DNA of 64,000 bases from Acidobacteriaceae bacterium (GTDB lineage Bacteria > Acidobacteriota > Terriglobia > Terriglobales > Acidobacteriaceae). The stretch lies in contig JANXUC010000002.1 in the NCBI GenBank assembly GCA_025352065.1, positions 1-64,000 on the forward strand, written 5' to 3'. Under the pieces are notes generated by a model. That model did no database searches. It was not told the origin of the DNA and saw only the letters and a program-made list of their open reading frames with translations. Made by a program: the position numbers and the translations under genes. Below are positions 7,679 through 16,277 of the stretch, one piece after another (within the stretch, counting starts at the first letter, position 1; the number at the start of each line of letters is the position of its first letter).

Positions 7679-8355
7679 CTATTTAATCTGGAGCATCTGG
7701 ATAACCGTGCCGCACAAGCCGCCTCTTGCCGAATCGCCAGCGACCAAGAACTGATAGCACACCTGTTTCACTTGCGCTTCTCCAAAAACATCCTTGTATT
7801 CAATCTGACCCGTGAAACCAGTGGTGAAGCCTGGAATGCCACGAACATTGCGAAAATGCTTGAAAAGTGCCTGACCGGTCAAAATTCTCGACTCTTTCGG
7901 ACCCAAATCAAATGCCTCAAGAGTAGGGAAGGTGATCATGACTGGCGATCTATCGGGGTCCGGCACGACATTGACCTTAGGGTAAATAGAGTCAGCGGGC
8001 GTGTTTCCCATATTCGTGACCGTTACTTGATAGGTTAGAAAGAAGTCCTTGTCCGTGTGCACGGCTGCCACGACTTCATCCCGTTGATGACAGCCACTTC
8101 ATATTTAAGATAAGCCCTTTGACCCACTTTCATCGATCTTTGATTGGTCCATAGACTCATGAATGCGACGATCAGAGCCACAACTGCGATGGTCGGAGAA
8201 ACGAGGCCAAGCCTAACGCTTATCGGATGAGGTCGATCAGCTAACTTTTCTGGGGTAGGTTGTTCTTGAGGGCAAATGTTCTTATGCTCGGTCTGCGTAT
8301 TCGCATCCGACTCTTCGATGACAGTTGGTCTTGCGTTATCGTCTACCATACTCAA
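7679..8355 (-). pseudogene. Membrane-anchored protein of unknown function, frameshifted
   Basis: Two overlapping minus-strand frames look like one gene. The first (start ATG 8349 or TTG 8355) encodes a polar N-terminus, a transmembrane helix (LVSPTIAVVALIVAFMSLW) and QRAYLKYEVAVING, then runs out of frame. The second continues the sense as DEVVAAVHTDKDFFLTYQ, then a beta-rich domain (VTNMGNTPADSIYPKVN) ending at 7679. Adding one G in the GGG run near 8085 joins them. Similar bacterial proteins have a short cytoplasmic tail, one helix and a periplasmic immunoglobulin-like domain with a conserved 'N.G.TPA' motif. It starts about nine bases after the stop of the preceding Rap1a-like gene, suggesting one transcript. 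Confidence 0.65.
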
Positions 8356-8358
8356 CGC

Positions 8359-8948
8359 TCACTGAATCGCATCAGGAGGTTTGGTTGGCTGTGCGGGGCA
8401 CTGAAAAGCCTGCTGGAATGCGAGATAAACCACTCGCGAAGTGAATGCAACCGGTATGAGAAAATTACCTTTGCCTTCTTGGTCGCGAATGTACTTCACA
8501 ACGATGTCTCGCTCCTGCCCAATCGTAACGTAGTCGGGAATACAAGGGACGTCAACTTTCATCGCTGCTTGGCCCGCCTGAAGCTGCTTTAACGGAAGAT
8601 TTGCGAGTGACTTTTGCTCGTCTTTCGGCCATCCTTCGGGGAACTCCGCCGCGACAACGCCATGTTCATGGCCTTCTTTCCAGCCATGTTCAATCCCAGC
8701 CACATAAGCCAAGCACATTGTTACTTCGGTCGTCCTGTCAGCCATCGCTTCCTTGAGCTTTTCCATGAACTGCGAGGGTGCTACATTCTTCAAGGTCTCC
8801 AAGCGCTCTTTAGAAGGGAAGTGTCGGGGCGACCGCAAATATCTAGAAAGCCGTCTGCGGTCAGGATTTTCGAGAGCGGCGCGACTTGAGCGAAGCAGCC
8901 ACTCGACAAAAGTACGAGGGTGATAATCGACCATTGAAATCTTGTCAT
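8359..8948 (-). pseudogene. Rap1a/Tai-like secreted protein, frameshifted
   Basis: ATG at 8948 opens a signal peptide (MTRFQWSIITLVLLSSGCFA) followed by LTADGFLDICGRPDTSL, after which the frame ends. The next frame carries SKERLETLKNVAPSQF, then CLAYVAGIEHG, VPCIPDYVTIGQERDIVVKY and AFQQAFQCP, ending at 8359. The spaced cysteines, C-x-GY-like CLAYVAG, the CIP...G.....VV.Y block and a terminal F.C match the Rap1a/Tai immunity-protein family, which protects against type VI amidase effectors in some bacteria. One missing T in the CCCTTCT run near 8813 explains the break. No T6SS effector is near, so immunity is not claimed; the fold is. Confidence 0.65.
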
Positions 8949-8959
8949 GACATGACAGT

Positions 8960-9691
8960 CTAGCACCACCACTCTGCGCCCTGGCTGCCTTTCAGGAGAA
9001 TCAGCCGTTCCAGAATCTCCGCCGGTTCCGGACGCTCGGTGTAATCCGGATTTACAGAAGCGTAGAGGACGGTTCCGTCACGGTCGAGGATATACGTGGC
9101 CGGGATGGGAAGCTCCCATGAGGCGTCTCCGTTGGTGTTGGGGAGGTTGATGAAGACGCGGCGGTAGATGTCTTGCTGGTTGGTGGGTTCCGTGTAGGGC
9201 ACGCCGTAGACGATGCCGAACTGCCGCGCCACCTGATTGCCCGCATCGCTGAGCAGAGGGAAGCGCAAGCGGTGCTGGTCGTGCATGAAGTAAGAATGCT
9301 TTACGGTCTGCGGGGAGATAGCGACCAGCGCGGCTCCCGCTTGCCCGAATCTGGGAAGAAATTCATTCATGGCTTCGAGTTGGCCGCAGCAGAAGGGGTC
9401 CCAGCGTCCGCGGATGAAGCAAAGGATGAGGCGGCGTTGTCGCAGGAGTTCCACCGAAGAAACGGGTTTGCCATCTTGATCGGGTAATTTGAAGGCCGGA
9501 GCCTTAGCGCCAACCTGAAGCGAGCTTTCGAGGATTCCGGATTTTCTTAGGTCTTCAACTACTTGCCTGTGAACCGCGGTCAGTTCAGCGGGGACTAGCT
9601 TTTCGATCAACGCTCTGCGCTCCGCGAACTGCTCGCGGAGAGAGCGCGTGTCCTGGCCGGGCTTCGATTCTTTGAGGGAGCGCCACTTCAT
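8960..9691 (-). CDS. Peroxiredoxin-like protein (AhpC/TSA family)
   Basis: 243 residues. After a charged N-terminal helix region, the thioredoxin fold begins at LQVGAKAPAFKLPDQDGKPV (about residue 78). The active-site strand is LILCFIRGRWDPFCCGQL. In usual relatives this reads RG.WCPYC; here Asp occupies the first Cys position and Cys-Cys follows Phe, so the classic peroxidatic Cys is absent while the following Cys is kept. Later blocks (LVAISPQ, FPLLSDAGNQVARQFGI, ILDRDGTVLYA) are typical. It probably acts in cytosolic thiol redox chemistry, but activity is uncertain. It ends 11 bases before the Rap1a-like gene. Confidence 0.85.
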   Translation of the reverse strand: MKWRSLKESKPGQDTRSLREQFAERRALIEKLVPAELTAVHRQVVEDLRKSGILESSLQVGAKAPAFKLPDQDGKPVSSVELLRQRRLILCFIRGRWDPFCCGQLEAMNEFLPRFGQAGAALVAISPQTVKHSYFMHDQHRLRFPLLSDAGNQVARQFGIVYGVPYTEPTNQQDIYRRVFINLPNTNGDASWELPIPATYILDRDGTVLYASVNPDYTERPEPAEILERLILLKGSQGAEWWC

Positions 9692-9799
9692 AAGTTACGT
9701 TCCAACCCACCCGAACATCGGTTACATGTCGAGGCAACGCAATTCTTATGCTAACTTTATAAATTGTTCTGCCCAGTGTCAAAAAATCCGTGGGGCACA

Positions 9800-10420
9800 A
9801 TGGCTGTTTACTGCGGACTATTCAGTGTAATCGCGCGAAACGCATCTTTGGACGAATGCTTCCTCGGTGGTGTGCGCGCATTCCAAGAAATCTGTCCAAA
9901 TTTGACGTTCTGTACGGATGGACACATTTGCAGGCTTGGTTTTATGGCGCTTGATGACGCCAGAGGCTTCGTTTCGTGGGTAACCCAATCCGGCTTAGTG
10001 AAGGACGGATACAAATTAGACCTAGTCATCGTTAGTCCAGCAGTCGGCATTCTTCCTGCGCCTGATTGGCTCCGGTTCGGGAATATCCAAGGGTACACTG
10101 CTGCTTGGCTCGAGGAGAAAGAACCGGGAAACCTTTTTATTTCCCAGGGAGATTTGGAACTTCACTCGTCGCCCAAACCGGTTCTGCTCAGCGCTCACGA
10201 GCTACAGGAGTCCTATGATTTCGTCGGCACGAAGAACAGCGTCGAGGAGTACCGCCACAAGAAAACCGGGCAACCAACCTATGTGGGTCGGACCGGACAC
10301 GCGAATCAAGAAGGAACCATGCAGCCATTTAACATGGAACAACCGCAGAGCGACGCACGAGAGCTGCATTCCCCAAAACCGAGGTGGTGGCAGTTCTGGA
10401 AACGATCTCGCCCCTCATGA
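9800..10420 (+). CDS. Hypothetical protein of 206 residues
   Basis: The ATG at 9800 follows GTGGGG and opens MAVYCGLFSVIARNAS. No signal peptide is evident. The sequence FCTDGHICRLGFMALDDARGFV suggests a compact mixed domain, followed by LDLVIVSPAVG and W-rich segments. The C-terminal part (YVGRTGHANQEGTM) is polar and ends in a Trp/Arg-rich tail (KPRWWQFWKRSRP) that could contact membrane or nucleic acid. It resembles scattered small bacterial hypotheticals with 'FCTDG..TR.GFM' but I cannot name the family. An upstream start at 9764 is possible. It is convergent with ffh. Confidence 0.6.
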   Translation: MAVYCGLFSVIARNASLDECFLGGVRAFQEICPNLTFCTDGHICRLGFMALDDARGFVSWVTQSGLVKDGYKLDLVIVSPAVGILPAPDWLRFGNIQGYTAAWLEEKEPGNLFISQGDLELHSSPKPVLLSAHELQESYDFVGTKNSVEEYRHKKTGQPTYVGRTGHANQEGTMQPFNMEQPQSDARELHSPKPRWWQFWKRSRPS

Positions 10421-10434
10421 GACCGCATTGGAAT

Positions 10435-11793
10435 TTACATTCCCGGCATCTTCATGCCAGCCATCCTGCGCGCGAAGCTGGGTTTGCCCATTTGCTTGAA
10501 CATCTTTCGCATTTGCGCGTATTGGCGGAGGAGGTTGTTCACTTCCTGCACGCTGGTGCCGCTGCCGCGGGCGATGCGTTTGCGGCGGCTGCCGTTGATG
10601 ACTTCATGATGGTCGCGCTCATATTCCGTCATGGATCCGATGATAGCTTCCACGCGATTGATTTGTTTTTCGTCAATGCTGTCGGCGTGTTTCTGCATGC
10701 CTGCAAACGGGCCTACGCTGGGCAACATTCCGATCAAGCTTTTCAGCGAGCCCATTTTTCTTACTTGGCGGAGCTGTTCGCGGAAATCTCCCAGCGAGAA
10801 GCCATCGCCGCTGAGGGCTTTGGTGGCGAGTTCTTGAGCTTTTTTCTGATCGACATTCCGGCCGGCTTTTTCAATCAGCGTAGCTAGGTCACCCATGCCG
10901 AGAATGCGCGAAACAATGCGGTCGGGATGGAAGGGTTCGAGCGCGTCGTATTTTTCGCCGACGCCGATGAACTTGATGGGCTGCCCTGTAACGTTCCGAA
11001 TCGAGAGCGCTGCGCCGCCGCGAGCATCGCCGTCCATCTTGGTGAGGATGATCCCGGTGAGTGCCAGTTTTTTGTGAAAGTCGTCGGCGGAGCGGACGGC
11101 GTCTTGTCCGGTCATGGCATTGGCGACGAACAGAATTTCCTGCGGATTCAGGATGCTCTTGAGCGACTGCATCTCGTCCATGAGCTGGTCGTCGATGTGC
11201 AAACGCCCGGCGGTATCGACGATGAGCACATCGCAGCCAGTGTTGATGGCCTCGCGGCGAGCTTCTTTCACCAGGCGCTCGACCGTGGCCGTGTTAGCTT
11301 CGTCGGCGTGGCCTTCGTAAATTCTCGCTTTGACCGCATCGGCGACAACCTTAAGCTGCTGGCGGGCGGCGGGACGATAAACGTCGACGGAGACGAGCAG
11401 CGGTCGGTGGCCCCCGTTTTTGAACCAGTTCGCGAGCTTGCCGGAAGTGGTCGTCTTACCGGAACCTTGCAATCCAGCCATAAGCACGACCGTTGGCGGT
11501 TGCGAGGCGAACTTGATGCGAGCCGTGTCGCGGCCAAGGATCTCGATCAGCTCGTCATGCATGATCTTGACGACCTGCTCGCCGGGCGAGAGCGATCCCG
11601 CGACCTGCTGGCCGAGAGTTTTTGTCTGAATCTGGTCGAGGAGCTGCTTGACGACTTTAACGTTGACGTCGGCTTCGAGCAGCGCCATGCGGATTTCGCG
11701 CATGGGCTCCTGAATATTTTCTTCGGTGAGTGCGCCCTGGCCACGAAGGTTTTTGAAGGCGCGCTGAAGCTTGCTAGTTAGATTCTCAAACAT
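10435..11793 (-). CDS. ffh: Signal recognition particle protein Ffh
   Basis: 452 residues, full length. The N domain is followed by the SRP GTPase: GLQGSGKTTTSGKLA (G1, near 107), DVYRPAARQQL, VDTAGRLHID (DTAGR, near 190), TKMDGDARGGAALS, and the GVGEKYDALEPFHP closing loop. The Met-rich M domain ends RKMFKQMGKPSFARRMAGMKMPGM-like and binds 4.5S RNA and signal sequences. With FtsY it delivers membrane proteins to the Sec translocon. No SRP RNA gene was seen nearby. It is followed on the same strand by nothing, since the next gene is convergent. Confidence 0.98.
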   Translation of the reverse strand: MFENLTSKLQRAFKNLRGQGALTEENIQEPMREIRMALLEADVNVKVVKQLLDQIQTKTLGQQVAGSLSPGEQVVKIMHDELIEILGRDTARIKFASQPPTVVLMAGLQGSGKTTTSGKLANWFKNGGHRPLLVSVDVYRPAARQQLKVVADAVKARIYEGHADEANTATVERLVKEARREAINTGCDVLIVDTAGRLHIDDQLMDEMQSLKSILNPQEILFVANAMTGQDAVRSADDFHKKLALTGIILTKMDGDARGGAALSIRNVTGQPIKFIGVGEKYDALEPFHPDRIVSRILGMGDLATLIEKAGRNVDQKKAQELATKALSGDGFSLGDFREQLRQVRKMGSLKSLIGMLPSVGPFAGMQKHADSIDEKQINRVEAIIGSMTEYERDHHEVINGSRRKRIARGSGTSVQEVNNLLRQYAQMRKMFKQMGKPSFARRMAGMKMPGM

Positions 11794-11871
11794 GCTGTGA
11801 CTATTTTAGCAAGAGCGGGGTATCGGCTGTCAGCTTAGCCCTCGCGGAAAAGAGTGTCCGCGCCACATGAG

Positions 11872-14226
11872 CTATTTCGCTCGTACTACGTACTTAGCGG
11901 TTCCCAGATTGTCGTAGCGGTCATAGGCGCGGACTACGATTACGTGCTCGATAGGGACGTCGTTTAGGGTTGCTTTCTTGGCGGAAGGTTTCCCGGACAT
12001 TGCAGCGGACGGTGCTACGTTGGCGAGTGACACGCGGTAGTCGTAGTTCTCCGTCTTTGCATCCGAAAGCTTGCTAACGGGCTCAATGAACTGCCAGTCG
12101 CCCGCGTCGATGGAATACTCCGCGCGCTTGATGGACGAGAATTTATCCACCGCGCTGAATGCAATATGCAGTTCCCCGTCAGCCTCGTTCGCGGTGAAAT
12201 TTTCGATGTTCGGCGGGGTGGTGTCGATCTCTACGCGCAGACTTTCTTTTTCGACGGAAAGAGAATCGCCCGGAGAATGCGACGGCGCATCGGAGGCGAC
12301 GACTTTGAAGGTGTAGCCGTCATCGGGGAGCAGGCTGGCGTCGAAGGAGTAGAACTTGTCGGTGAGATTGTCTTTTAAGAGCAGCCAGCGCGATTCTCCA
12401 TCGCCGCGGTAGTAGAGCTTGTAGACGAGCTGGTCGTCGTTGTCATCATGCGCTGTCCACTTCACTCCGACGGAATCAGGGTCTCGAACGGTTGGTGGCG
12501 AAGGTTCGAAGTGCGGCTGTCCGGGATTGCTGTTGAGAGTGATGTCCGTGTTGGTCACTTTGGGTAGAGGTTGGTAGTGCATCCCGAGCTGAACGGTGAT
12601 GTCATCAATTTGCGGTGCCACGTTCTTCGGCAAATAGTTGACCAGCACGCTTTCCAGGATCGGCGCTTGCGTTCCAGAATGCAACACGGCCTTCCACTGC
12701 AGGAAGCGGGCGGGTGGGGCGTCGATCATGTTGCTTGCATCCAGATGCTTCCACGGGCTCCAATTGCGGTCGGGGTTGTCGACGTTGCCGCTGCGGGCGA
12801 AAAGTTCGACGTTTCCTTTGCTGCGGACTTCGATGCGACCGAAGCGAGAAAAATTGTGGGCGTCGAAAATGTCGCTCTCGTAAGTTCCTTCGTTTTCCGG
12901 CGTCGCGCCCAGCAAGAAAAGTTTTCCCAGATTGCTGGTAGCGGCGTAAAGTCCACCATTCGGAGCCTGCGCGAAAGCGGTTACCTGCGTGGCCGTGGCC
13001 TTGAGCAGATCGCTGTACTTGTCGCCGTATCCAGTTTCCCCGCTGCCATCGAGCGCGAATACATGACCGCGATTGCCGGTTCCAGCCAGCAGGCGTCCAT
13101 GCTGATCGAACGCCAACGCATAAACAATATCTTCGCGCGACGACCAAACTTTCAGCGGCGAGCCATCGGTCGCGATGCGATATATTTCGGAGCTTCCACC
13201 CGCGCCGAAACCGGGAAACGGAAACTGTGCTCCCGGCAACGGCGACGTTGGACCTCCGATGGTGAGACCGGGCTGCGCTCCTTGCGGGCTGCCCATACCG
13301 GGTGAAGCGGTACCGGGACCACCAAATACTCCCGTAAACCCAGCACCCGGCGTTGGGGCCGCCGCGCGCTTTTCGCCCACACCGGACGCGAAAATGGTGC
13401 CGCCTTTGTCGACAGCGAGCGCGGTGATTTCTTTCTTGGCGGCACTGTAGAGAACGAAAGCTTCTCCGGCGGGCGTGATGCGGTAGATGAGGCCGCTGCC
13501 GTCGGAACCGGCAATCAAGCTGCCCTTATTATCGAAAACCAGCTTGCGAATGTGGGTTTCGTCGCTCTTGAAAAAACTGGAGTGGGCACCGGAAGGAGTG
13601 ACCTTGAATATTTCTCCCCCATCGCCGGTTGCCACAAAGAGATTGCCGTTGGCGTCAAGAGCAAGATCCCAGACGTAGCGCGTTCCGGGATCGAAAAACA
13701 CAGATGCGGTCCAGCTGGCATCGACGGGCAACTTCGCGTCTTGCTTATCGCCCTTGGTGTCCGACTTGGTGTCCGATTTTGCATCCGGTTTTGTGTCCGA
13801 AGATGCGCTCGCGGGCACGCCGACCTTGCGTTCGATCTTGTAAACCTTGCCGTCGGGCGCAGTGGCGGCGTAAAGAATCCCGGATTTCGCGGCCAGGATT
13901 GCCTGCACCTGTAATTCTTTCGCCTCAAAAATGATGGTTCCCTGGCCGTCTGGCGTTATGCGGTAAACACGAGCGGGCGCTCCAGTGGCTGCGAACACTG
14001 TGCCCGCTCCGTCGGCGGCGATCGACCAGACATAAGTCGAAGGCGTCCCAAAGACGGACTTGAGCGCCGGAGCGAGTTCCAGGCCACCCGCACTACGAAT
14101 CGCAACCCCTTTAGCGGTGCCCTTTGTGAGGTCGTCAAACTTGGATTGCTCCCAGGTTCTCGTGCCTTCAGCAAAAACCAGCGTGGATGTCAGGAGAAGG
14201 ACCAGGGCGCGGATTGAACTCGACAA
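11872..14226 (-). CDS. Secreted beta-propeller-like protein with C-terminal Ig-like domains
   Basis: 784 residues from a TTG start, with a signal peptide at 1-19 (RALVLLLTSTLVFAEG). Residues ~60-480 contain repeated blades of the type G.VFAATG..ARVYRITPDG and G.LYAATSNLGKLFLLG, suggesting a 6-8 bladed propeller. One blade linker holds a low-complexity stretch (KPDAKSDTKSDTKGDKQD) and another a Gly/Pro-rich stretch. The C-terminal third has immunoglobulin/fibronectin-like repeats (VKWTAHDDNDDQLVYKLYYR, IENFTANEADGELHIAFSA). It is presumably periplasmic or outer-surface. No catalytic motif is seen and function is unknown. It is followed, on the same strand, by ffh. Confidence 0.75.
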   Translation of the reverse strand: MSSSIRALVLLLTSTLVFAEGTRTWEQSKFDDLTKGTAKGVAIRSAGGLELAPALKSVFGTPSTYVWSIAADGAGTVFAATGAPARVYRITPDGQGTIIFEAKELQVQAILAAKSGILYAATAPDGKVYKIERKVGVPASASSDTKPDAKSDTKSDTKGDKQDAKLPVDASWTASVFFDPGTRYVWDLALDANGNLFVATGDGGEIFKVTPSGAHSSFFKSDETHIRKLVFDNKGSLIAGSDGSGLIYRITPAGEAFVLYSAAKKEITALAVDKGGTIFASGVGEKRAAAPTPGAGFTGVFGGPGTASPGMGSPQGAQPGLTIGGPTSPLPGAQFPFPGFGAGGSSEIYRIATDGSPLKVWSSREDIVYALAFDQHGRLLAGTGNRGHVFALDGSGETGYGDKYSDLLKATATQVTAFAQAPNGGLYAATSNLGKLFLLGATPENEGTYESDIFDAHNFSRFGRIEVRSKGNVELFARSGNVDNPDRNWSPWKHLDASNMIDAPPARFLQWKAVLHSGTQAPILESVLVNYLPKNVAPQIDDITVQLGMHYQPLPKVTNTDITLNSNPGQPHFEPSPPTVRDPDSVGVKWTAHDDNDDQLVYKLYYRGDGESRWLLLKDNLTDKFYSFDASLLPDDGYTFKVVASDAPSHSPGDSLSVEKESLRVEIDTTPPNIENFTANEADGELHIAFSAVDKFSSIKRAEYSIDAGDWQFIEPVSKLSDAKTENYDYRVSLANVAPSAAMSGKPSAKKATLNDVPIEHVIVVRAYDRYDNLGTAKYVVRAK

Positions 14227-14292
14227 TGTATAGCCTCGCGAGAGAATAGGTATTGATTCTGGCTCAAGAACTCTTGCACTACCGAGATTGCA

Positions 14293-16128
14293 CTACTTGA
14301 TCGTAACCGTCAGCACCTGCACACCCGAGATGACGTAGTCGAACTCGGTCGAGGCCTCATTTACGGACGATTCTCCGAGCACAACCATCTCCTGCGTACC
14401 GCGCAAACCATCCATTACGTTGATAACGGAAAGCGGCAGGCTGGGCATTACTTTATCTCCGATCAGCGCCGAGGGATCGGATTCCATGAGTGAAACGTAG
14501 AGACGGTTATCCTCATGCTCTTTGTTGATCTGTGAAATTGTCGAGGCCAGGTCAAGGCGCCGACCGAACTGAAATGGGCCGCGGCGGGTACGGTCCAGCG
14601 TGTCGCCGTCACTGACCAGGATTCGAAGGACGCCTTTAGAGACCGACGTGGGTACATGCACCGGAATGCGGCGCAAAATACGGTCTCCGCGATAAGGGCG
14701 CAGCACAGCCTCAATCACGATGTCTTGGCCGGGACGAACTTCAGTCAGATCGGTGCGGACGGCTTCGAGCACGGCCCAGCGGCGCTCGCGAACCAGATTG
14801 AATTCCATCTCAACAGACTGAATATCCGGCGTGCTGTAGGCGTTATCGAAGATGCGTCCAAAGCGATCTCCGACCGAGAGCGCAGCCTGCGCGGCGGCGG
14901 GTTGTCCGTTGTCTGTGGCCGTGAACGTGTTCTTCAGGTCCACGTCGGGATAGCCGCTCACGCCAATGTGTCCACTCATACGATAGGTAACTTGCTCGCC
15001 ATATTCGTTCAAGCCATGCAAAGCGTTGAAGGTTGTGGCCATCATCGCGACGGGGCTTATGCGCGGGTTGTTCAGGACTTCGTAGTGGAAAACCTTATCA
15101 GTGGCGCCACCGCGAACCGTTAAGGTAACGGGAATCATCTTTGCGTCGCGACCGAAGACACCCATGATCCCAGCGTGGCGATCTTGCACGAAAGCGCCCG
15201 CAGGCTCAGTGGTATCCACAATCTTGAAGGCGTTGGCCGGTGAGGGAAGCGTCGCCAATACCCGGGCCTTGCTCATCGGTAAATCCGTGTTGCCGAACTG
15301 CATCAGCGGATGGCCGCAGGCAAGCAAGCGGTCGGCATCGGAGTAAGTGACGGTGCAAGTGGCAGCAATATTCATGTCGCCACGAACCAGCAGCGCGCTG
15401 ACCGCCGAGCCGGGAATCAGCGGCTCGGGCTGTTTGCCTCCGCTAACGGAGCCGGCGCCCATCACAGGAAAGATGCCAGCGGCGGAAAACTGCTTGCCAA
15501 AGCTGCGCACCGCCTCTTCGTCAAACCCGCTGAAGACAAGAGGAGTTTCAATTGGCTTCAGCGCCGTGGCGAAATCTTGCAGAGAGCCTGCCGCGTCCCA
15601 TCCAGAAAGCGAAGCTCCCGGTCCGGATGTTTTTGTCGAAGCACCGGAACTAGGCGTCGCCGATGAACTTTCGTTCCCCGGCGACTTATCCAGCTCATTG
15701 ATCTCCAGCATCTCGCCAATCGGCGTCACGCCAGCAATCGGCTCCTTGGAGAACTCACCAATTCGAAACGCCAGCGCTCCTGCAAGCTTGCCATCAATGT
15801 AAGCCGGACTGCCGCTCATTCCCGCAACCACACCGGTGTATTCCACTTTCTGGCCGTGCAGGCGGATCAGAATGATGCTCCCCTTGGGTCCGTTTACATT
15901 GTGGAGAATGCCCAGGACTTCAAACTCCATAGGTTCGGGTTGGGTGCCTTCAAAAACCGTATACGCCGTGCCGTGCATGCCAGCCTGAATCTGCTCCAGA
16001 GGGATCGTTTTGAAGCTGTCTGAGCTGGGAAGGAGTGCTTGGCCTGCTGCGGATAAACACAAGAAACTAAACAATGAGAGGACAGTTAGAACGGCGGGAA
16101 AGCGACCAGACTTCCGTTTCGGACACAT
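14293..16128 (-). CDS. SpoIVB peptidase S55-domain protein, secreted
   Basis: About 611 residues. A signal peptide at the N-terminus (FPAVLTVLSLFSFLCLSAAG) is followed by the S55-type domain: IQAGMHGTAYTVFEGTQPE, FEVLGILHN, and VVAGMSGSPAYIDGKLAGAL with the presumed catalytic Ser near 105. A Ser/Thr-rich linker and a long beta-rich C-terminal region follow. In Bacillus, S55 peptidase SpoIVB cleaves a membrane protease regulator during sporulation; acidobacteria do not sporulate, so the substrate here is unknown. A TTG at 16143 would add five residues. It lies upstream of the propeller protein on the same strand with a 66-base gap, so the two may be co-transcribed. Confidence 0.8.
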   Translation of the reverse strand: MCPKRKSGRFPAVLTVLSLFSFLCLSAAGQALLPSSDSFKTIPLEQIQAGMHGTAYTVFEGTQPEPMEFEVLGILHNVNGPKGSIILIRLHGQKVEYTGVVAGMSGSPAYIDGKLAGALAFRIGEFSKEPIAGVTPIGEMLEINELDKSPGNESSSATPSSGASTKTSGPGASLSGWDAAGSLQDFATALKPIETPLVFSGFDEEAVRSFGKQFSAAGIFPVMGAGSVSGGKQPEPLIPGSAVSALLVRGDMNIAATCTVTYSDADRLLACGHPLMQFGNTDLPMSKARVLATLPSPANAFKIVDTTEPAGAFVQDRHAGIMGVFGRDAKMIPVTLTVRGGATDKVFHYEVLNNPRISPVAMMATTFNALHGLNEYGEQVTYRMSGHIGVSGYPDVDLKNTFTATDNGQPAAAQAALSVGDRFGRIFDNAYSTPDIQSVEMEFNLVRERRWAVLEAVRTDLTEVRPGQDIVIEAVLRPYRGDRILRRIPVHVPTSVSKGVLRILVSDGDTLDRTRRGPFQFGRRLDLASTISQINKEHEDNRLYVSLMESDPSALIGDKVMPSLPLSVINVMDGLRGTQEMVVLGESSVNEASTEFDYVISGVQVLTVTIK

Positions 16129-16277
16129 GGATGGCACACCCAATCTACCTTCGCCTTACCTCCCACTACGCTGATGCTAGTAGTCTGACTTTCGGTGCGA
16201 GGCAAGGAGCCGTTTCCGGAGCAAGCCCCGGAGAGGCGATTTGCATCTATACTAGCATAAGAATTTTAGAGGCTCCG

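Noticed and set aside
10420-10435. SRP 4.5S RNA gene next to ffh
   Set aside because: The gap between ffh and the convergent gene is only 14 bases and no SRP RNA core was found nearby.
10927-11781. 284-residue plus-strand ORF opposite ffh
   Set aside because: It is entirely antisense to the well-supported ffh gene, with no ribosome-binding site or family resemblance. It is a coding shadow.
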